A DNA stretch of 7,543 nucleotides from the NCBI GenBank assembly GCA_023444705.1, contig JAEXMB010000007.1, positions 1-7,543 on the forward strand, written 5' to 3'. Position numbers and translations under genes: made by a program. The notes beneath the pieces were generated by a model. That model was not told where the DNA came from, ran no database searches, and worked only from the letters and a program-made list of their open reading frames with translations. Shown here piece by piece: positions 3,971 to 7,543 of the stretch; the first letter of the stretch is position 1, and each line of letters starts with the position of its first letter. The stretch comes from Pseudomonadota bacterium (GTDB taxonomy: Bacteria; Pseudomonadota; Alphaproteobacteria; Micavibrionales; UBA2020).

Positions 3971-5728
3971 ATGAATATCTTCGAACACTACAAATCCGTT
4001 GTTGATGCCATCCTTGCCGCCATGATCGTTTCGGGCGATTTGCCGACCGATCTTGACCTTAGCCGCGTCAAGGTCGAACCGCCCAAGGACCCAAGCCACG
4101 GCGACATGTCGACCAACGCCGCGATGGTGCTGGCCAAACCCGCCGGCAAAAATCCGCGCCAGCTGGGCGAGGCGATTGCCGAAAAGCTGCGCACGGCAGA
4201 CGGCGTGCGCGAAGTGTCGCTGGCTGGCCCGGGTTTCGTGAACTTTCGCCTGACGCCCGCAGCGTGGCAGAAAGTCGTCAAGGCGATCCTTGAGGAAGGC
4301 ACGTCATATGGCGATTGCGACCTTGGTCATGGCGAGAAAGTGAACATCGAATACGTTTCAGCCAACCCGACCGGCCCCATGCACGCGGGCCACATGCGCG
4401 GTGCCGTGATTGGCGACGTGCTGGCGGGCCTGCTGCAAAAAGCGGGCTATGACGTCACGCGCGAATATTACTTCAACGATGCGGGGGCGCAGATCGACGT
4501 ACTTGGCCGCACGACCTATCTGCGTTACCGCGAGGCGCTGGGCGAGGACATCGGCGAGATCCCCGAGGGCCTCTATCCTGGCGAGTATCTGAAAGAAGTC
4601 GGTGCGGCGCTGGCCAAGCGCGACGGCGACAAGTGGCTGAACCGCCCCGAAGCGGACTGGCTTGCGCCCATGCGTGCATTCGCCTGCGCGCGTATGATCG
4701 AAGTGATCAAGCAAGACCTTGAGCTGATCGGCATCAAGCACGACGTTTTCACCAACGAGCGCGAGATCGTTGAAAACGGCACGCTCGATACCGTCTTCAA
4801 GACTCTGACCGACATGGACCTGATTTATCAGGGCACGTTGCCGCCGCCCAAGGGCAAGGAAATGGAAGACTGGGAGCCGGCGGAGCTGACGCTGTTCCGC
4901 TCATCGCGCTTTGGCGACAGTTCCGACCGCCCGCTGAAAAAGCGCGACGGCACCTGGGCCTATATCATGCCCGATATCGCATACCACTACGACAAGATGA
5001 AGCGCGGCTTCAACACCATGATCAACGTGCTGGGCAAGGATCATGGCAATTATCTTGATAAAATGCGTCCCGCTCTTTCCGCGCTCAGCGACGGCAAAGC
5101 AACCATCGACGTCATGTTCTGCGGCATGGTCAAGCTGTTCAAGAACGGCGAGCCGGTGAAGCTGTCCAAACGTTCGGGCAATATCATCACCCTGCGCGAG
5201 ATCGTCGAGGAAGTCGGCCCCGGCGTCGTGCGTTTTTACATGATGACCCGCACGCCCGATACCGAAATGGATTTCGACTTCACCAAGGTGGTGGAGCAAT
5301 CCAAGGACAACCCCGTGTTCTACGTGCAGTACGCGCACGCGCGCTGCCATTCCGTCCTGCGCAACGCGCGGGAGATGTTCGGTGCTGATGCCGTCAGCGA
5401 CGCGACGTTGCAAAACGTCGACCTGTCGTTGCTGGCCAGCGACGACGAGGTGCAGATCATCCGCCAGCTTGCCAGCTGGCCGCGTGCGGTCGAACTGGCG
5501 GCAGAGGCGCGCGAGGCGCACCGCGTTACCGGCTATCTGCACGATACGGCCTCGGCCTTTCACAGTTTCTGGAACAAGGGGCGCGACGATGCGACCCTGC
5601 GCTTTTTGCATGAAGACAATAAACCCTTGAGCATGGCGCGCCTTGCGCTTGTCAAGGCGGTGGCGACCACTATCGCCTCCGGTCTTGCCGTCATGGGGGT
5701 TGAACCGCTGGAGGAGTTGCACGCATGA
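3971..5728 (+). CDS. argS: arginine--tRNA ligase
   Basis: A 585-residue class I aminoacyl-tRNA synthetase that charges tRNA-Arg in the cytosol. The N-terminal additional domain (about 1-115) contains PSHGDMSTNAAMVLAK (41-56) and GPGFVNF (86-92). The catalytic core has the HIGH-type motif as HAGH (138-141) in SANPTGPMHAGHMRGA, and YYFNDAGAQID (166-176), both typical of ArgS. WAYIMPDIAYHYDK (329-342) and NVLGKDHGNYL (352-362) follow. The KMSKS-type loop is KLSKRSG (398-404). The DALR anticodon-binding domain runs from about NPVFYVQYAHAR (448-458) to the end. All parts are present and the length is normal. ATG 3971 follows the dgt stop by five bases; AGGAAA at 3952-3957, inside dgt, is 13 bases upstream, so translation is probably coupled. 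The last four bases overlap the SPOR gene (ATGA). Confidence 0.97.
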   Translation: MNIFEHYKSVVDAILAAMIVSGDLPTDLDLSRVKVEPPKDPSHGDMSTNAAMVLAKPAGKNPRQLGEAIAEKLRTADGVREVSLAGPGFVNFRLTPAAWQKVVKAILEEGTSYGDCDLGHGEKVNIEYVSANPTGPMHAGHMRGAVIGDVLAGLLQKAGYDVTREYYFNDAGAQIDVLGRTTYLRYREALGEDIGEIPEGLYPGEYLKEVGAALAKRDGDKWLNRPEADWLAPMRAFACARMIEVIKQDLELIGIKHDVFTNEREIVENGTLDTVFKTLTDMDLIYQGTLPPPKGKEMEDWEPAELTLFRSSRFGDSSDRPLKKRDGTWAYIMPDIAYHYDKMKRGFNTMINVLGKDHGNYLDKMRPALSALSDGKATIDVMFCGMVKLFKNGEPVKLSKRSGNIITLREIVEEVGPGVVRFYMMTRTPDTEMDFDFTKVVEQSKDNPVFYVQYAHARCHSVLRNAREMFGADAVSDATLQNVDLSLLASDDEVQIIRQLASWPRAVELAAEAREAHRVTGYLHDTASAFHSFWNKGRDDATLRFLHEDNKPLSMARLALVKAVATTIASGLAVMGVEPLEELHA

Positions 5729-6642
5729 GCAGGAAATTTGAAGGCAACGCGAACGGTCCCGACAAGGACGAGGAAACCCTTGGTTCCTTCTACATGGGGC
5801 GCATGCAACCGCCGCCTGAAAACGAACGCGTCTTGCCGCGCGGGCTTTTGGCGACCATTGTCATCGTCGCTTTCGCAGGCATCCTCTGGTACGCCTATCC
5901 CGAAAGCAGCGACAACTATGATGCTGCCGATGTACCGGTGATCAAGGCCGACACCGCCGCCTATAAATTCACCCCCGACGATCCGGGCGGCATGGAAGTA
6001 CGCCATCAGGATTCAACCGTCTTCAACCCGCTGGTCAAAAAGCCCACTGACAGTGTGGAGCGCCTGTTGCCCAAGCCGGAAGAACCGCTAAACAAGCAAG
6101 ACGCCATTCAGGCAGGCGATACCGCGCCCGCGCTGAAAAAAGCGGAGAAGGCGGGACTGAACCTTGAGCCCGCGCCCGAGGACGGCGGCGCCGGTGCTGA
6201 AAAAGTCGTCGATACCACAGCACCCAAGTCACCGACGTTGACCGAGCTTGCCACGGCCAAAACGCAGGATACGCCACCGGCCAAGACTGACGAGAAAACA
6301 GCCGAAAAGCCGGCAGAAACCAAACCTGCTGAAAAAGAAGAAGCCAAGGCCACACCGAAAGCCGAGGACAAGAAAGAAACCGCCACGACGACCGCCAGCG
6401 GCTTTTACATGCAGCTTGGCGCATTCCGCGACACCGCCAAGGTCGATGCGGAATGGAGCAAACTGCAAAAGAAATTCCCTTCTTCGCTGGAGGGGCTGTC
6501 AAAGCGGATAGAGAAAGCCGACCTTGGCGCCAAGGGAACATGGTATCGCCTGCATGCGGGGCCTGTCGCTGAAAGCAAGGCACGCGCCATTTGCGCCAGC
6601 CTGAAAGCCGACGGTGCGGGTTGCATCGTGCGCAAGCTGTAA
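5725..6642 (+). CDS. SPOR-domain inner-membrane protein
   Basis: A 305-residue protein with bitopic membrane topology. A hydrophilic N terminus (1-38, containing LGSFYMGRMQPPPENERVL) precedes one hydrophobic segment at about 39-58 (GLLATIVIVAFAGILWYAYP), so the bulk should lie in the periplasm. Residues about 110-222 are a Pro/Ala/Lys/Glu-rich, low-complexity linker (for example KPAETKPAEKEEAKATPKAE), likely disordered and able to span the periplasm. The SPOR domain occupies about 224-305: GFYMQLGAFRDTAKVDAEW, then GTWYRLHAGPVAESKARAIC, ending with GCIVRKL. SPOR domains bind glycan strands stripped of stem peptides, which accumulate at the septum, so a division or septal cell-wall role is likely; the exact role is unknown. 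GGAGG at 5710-5714 supports ATG 5725, which overlaps the argS stop by four bases. nagZ follows 12 bases later, fitting a cell-wall theme. Confidence 0.92.
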   Translation: MSRKFEGNANGPDKDEETLGSFYMGRMQPPPENERVLPRGLLATIVIVAFAGILWYAYPESSDNYDAADVPVIKADTAAYKFTPDDPGGMEVRHQDSTVFNPLVKKPTDSVERLLPKPEEPLNKQDAIQAGDTAPALKKAEKAGLNLEPAPEDGGAGAEKVVDTTAPKSPTLTELATAKTQDTPPAKTDEKTAEKPAETKPAEKEEAKATPKAEDKKETATTTASGFYMQLGAFRDTAKVDAEWSKLQKKFPSSLEGLSKRIEKADLGAKGTWYRLHAGPVAESKARAICASLKADGAGCIVRKL

Positions 6643-6654
6643 GGAAAGAATATC

Positions 6655-7543
6655 ATGCGCGCATGGTCAGAACTCAAGGCGATCATCGTCGATCCGCTCG
6701 GCCCCGTGCTGACGCAGGAGGAGCGCGATCTTTATGCGCGTGAAAAACCTGCCGGTTTCATCCTGTTCCAGCGCAGCTGCGTCGACCGCGCACAGATCGC
6801 TGCCCTTGTGGCCGACCTGCGCCAGACAGTCGGGCGCGACGACGTGCCGGTGTTGATCGATCAGGAAGGCGGCAGCGTGGCGCGCCTGCGCGCGCCGAAT
6901 TTCCGCGAATATCCACCGGCGCAAGCCTTCGCTGACCTTTACGTACAGGATAAAGATGCCGCCCTGCGTGCGGCGGAACTGAACAGCCTGCTGATGGCGC
7001 GCGATCTTGCCGCTATGGGTATCACCGTCAACTGCGCGCCGGTTGTGGATGTGCCTTCGCCCGACTGCCACCAGTTTTTGTCGGGCAGCCGCACTTATGG
7101 CCGCGATGCCGATAGCGTATCGGCGCTGGGCGGGGCGGTGTGCTGCGGCCTGCTGGCGGGCGGTGTGACGCCGATTTTAAAGCATATTCCCGGTCATGGC
7201 CGCGCCGTGGTCGACAGCCATCTGGGGCTTCCGGTGGTCGATACCCCCAGAAAAGAGCTTGAAAACACGGATTTTGTGCCATTTCAACGCCTTGGCATGT
7301 CGGATATGAAGTCTGCACTTTGGGCGATGGGTGCGCATGTCGTATATTCTGACATCGACCCTGATTCTGCGGCCACCGTGTCGCCCGTTGTTACCGACGC
7401 CATCGTGCGCGGGCACATGGGCTTTGACGGCGTATTGATCGCCGATGACGTGTCGATGAAGGCACTGGCCGGCACGCTGGCCGCCAAGGTGCGCCAGACG
7501 CTGGAGGCGGGCATGGATCTGACCATGCTGTGCAACTCCACGC
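6655..7543 (+). CDS. nagZ: beta-N-acetylhexosaminidase, glycoside hydrolase family 3 (partial, runs off window)
   Basis: The first 296 residues of a NagZ-type glucosaminidase, a cytosolic enzyme that removes GlcNAc from anhydro-muropeptides during peptidoglycan recycling. Visible motifs are AGFILFQRS (33-41); LIDQEGGSVARLR (67-79); NCAPVVDV (126-133); GSRTYGRD (144-151); and LKHIPGHGRAVVDSHLG (175-191), with Lys176-His177 substrate binding and the Asp187/His189 acid-base dyad characteristic of NagZ. IADDVSMKAL (262-271) carries the nucleophile Asp264, and MGAHVVYSDIDP precedes it. AAGGAAAG at about 6640-6648 gives a good ribosome site seven bases from the ATG at 6655. The frame is open to the last base and E. 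coli NagZ is 341 residues, so about 45 residues are probably missing. Odd: the usual Arg in GGRV is Ser here, and the Pro of PAHV is Gly. The catalytic residues are intact, so an active enzyme is expected. Confidence 0.93.
   Translation, partial: MRAWSELKAIIVDPLGPVLTQEERDLYAREKPAGFILFQRSCVDRAQIAALVADLRQTVGRDDVPVLIDQEGGSVARLRAPNFREYPPAQAFADLYVQDKDAALRAAELNSLLMARDLAAMGITVNCAPVVDVPSPDCHQFLSGSRTYGRDADSVSALGGAVCCGLLAGGVTPILKHIPGHGRAVVDSHLGLPVVDTPRKELENTDFVPFQRLGMSDMKSALWAMGAHVVYSDIDPDSAATVSPVVTDAIVRGHMGFDGVLIADDVSMKALAGTLAAKVRQTLEAGMDLTMLCNST

Noticed and set aside
4901..5722. 273-codon minus-strand open frame opposite argS
   Set aside because: It is antisense to the conserved catalytic and DALR regions of argS and its His/Val/Ala/Arg-rich composition is typical of reverse-frame translation.
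6248..6511. 87-codon plus-strand frame rich in Lys, Arg and Pro within the SPOR gene
   Set aside because: It is an out-of-frame reading of the low-complexity linker; its basic composition is an artefact of Ala/Glu/Lys codons read in another frame.

Overview
The window reads as a chromosomal housekeeping segment of an alphaproteobacterium. The evidence is the gene order erpA–xthA diverging from dgt–argS–SPOR gene–nagZ, which I recall as a recurrent alphaproteobacterial neighbourhood, together with GC-rich codon use (many GCG, CGC and GTC codons) and the ErpA and ArgS sequence types. The genus cannot be fixed by eye. I see no insertion sequence, phage gene, CRISPR array or clear foreign island.

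Layout. A tRNA-Thr(GGT) gene, missing only its first base, opens the window (1-74). It is followed closely by a histidine-phosphatase-family enzyme (117-713). A 107-bp gap holds a plausible promoter and two small dyads, and leads into a MarR-family regulator (821-1291). The regulator's stop codon overlaps that of the convergent gene xthA (exonuclease III, 1288-2055, minus strand). xthA lies downstream of erpA (A-type iron-sulfur carrier, 2055-2447, minus) and is joined to it by a TAATG stop/start overlap. A 228-bp divergent control region (2448-2675) separates erpA from a tightly packed plus-strand operon: dgt (dNTP triphosphohydrolase, 2676-3965), argS (arginyl-tRNA synthetase, 3971-5728), a membrane-anchored SPOR-domain protein (5725-6642) and nagZ (beta-N-acetylhexosaminidase, 6655 to the window end, incomplete). 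Gaps inside this operon are +5, -4 and +12 bp.

How the genes fit together. erpA and xthA pair Fe-S cluster delivery with base-excision repair. The plus-strand operon combines nucleotide-pool control (dgt), translation (argS), septal peptidoglycan binding (SPOR) and peptidoglycan recycling (nagZ).

No novel multi-gene system is visible. The points most worth a second look are the tandem C·A mismatches in the acceptor stem of the tRNA-Thr, the stand-alone MarR protein that resembles the N-terminal half of MarR-GNAT fusions, and the repeats in the divergent control region.
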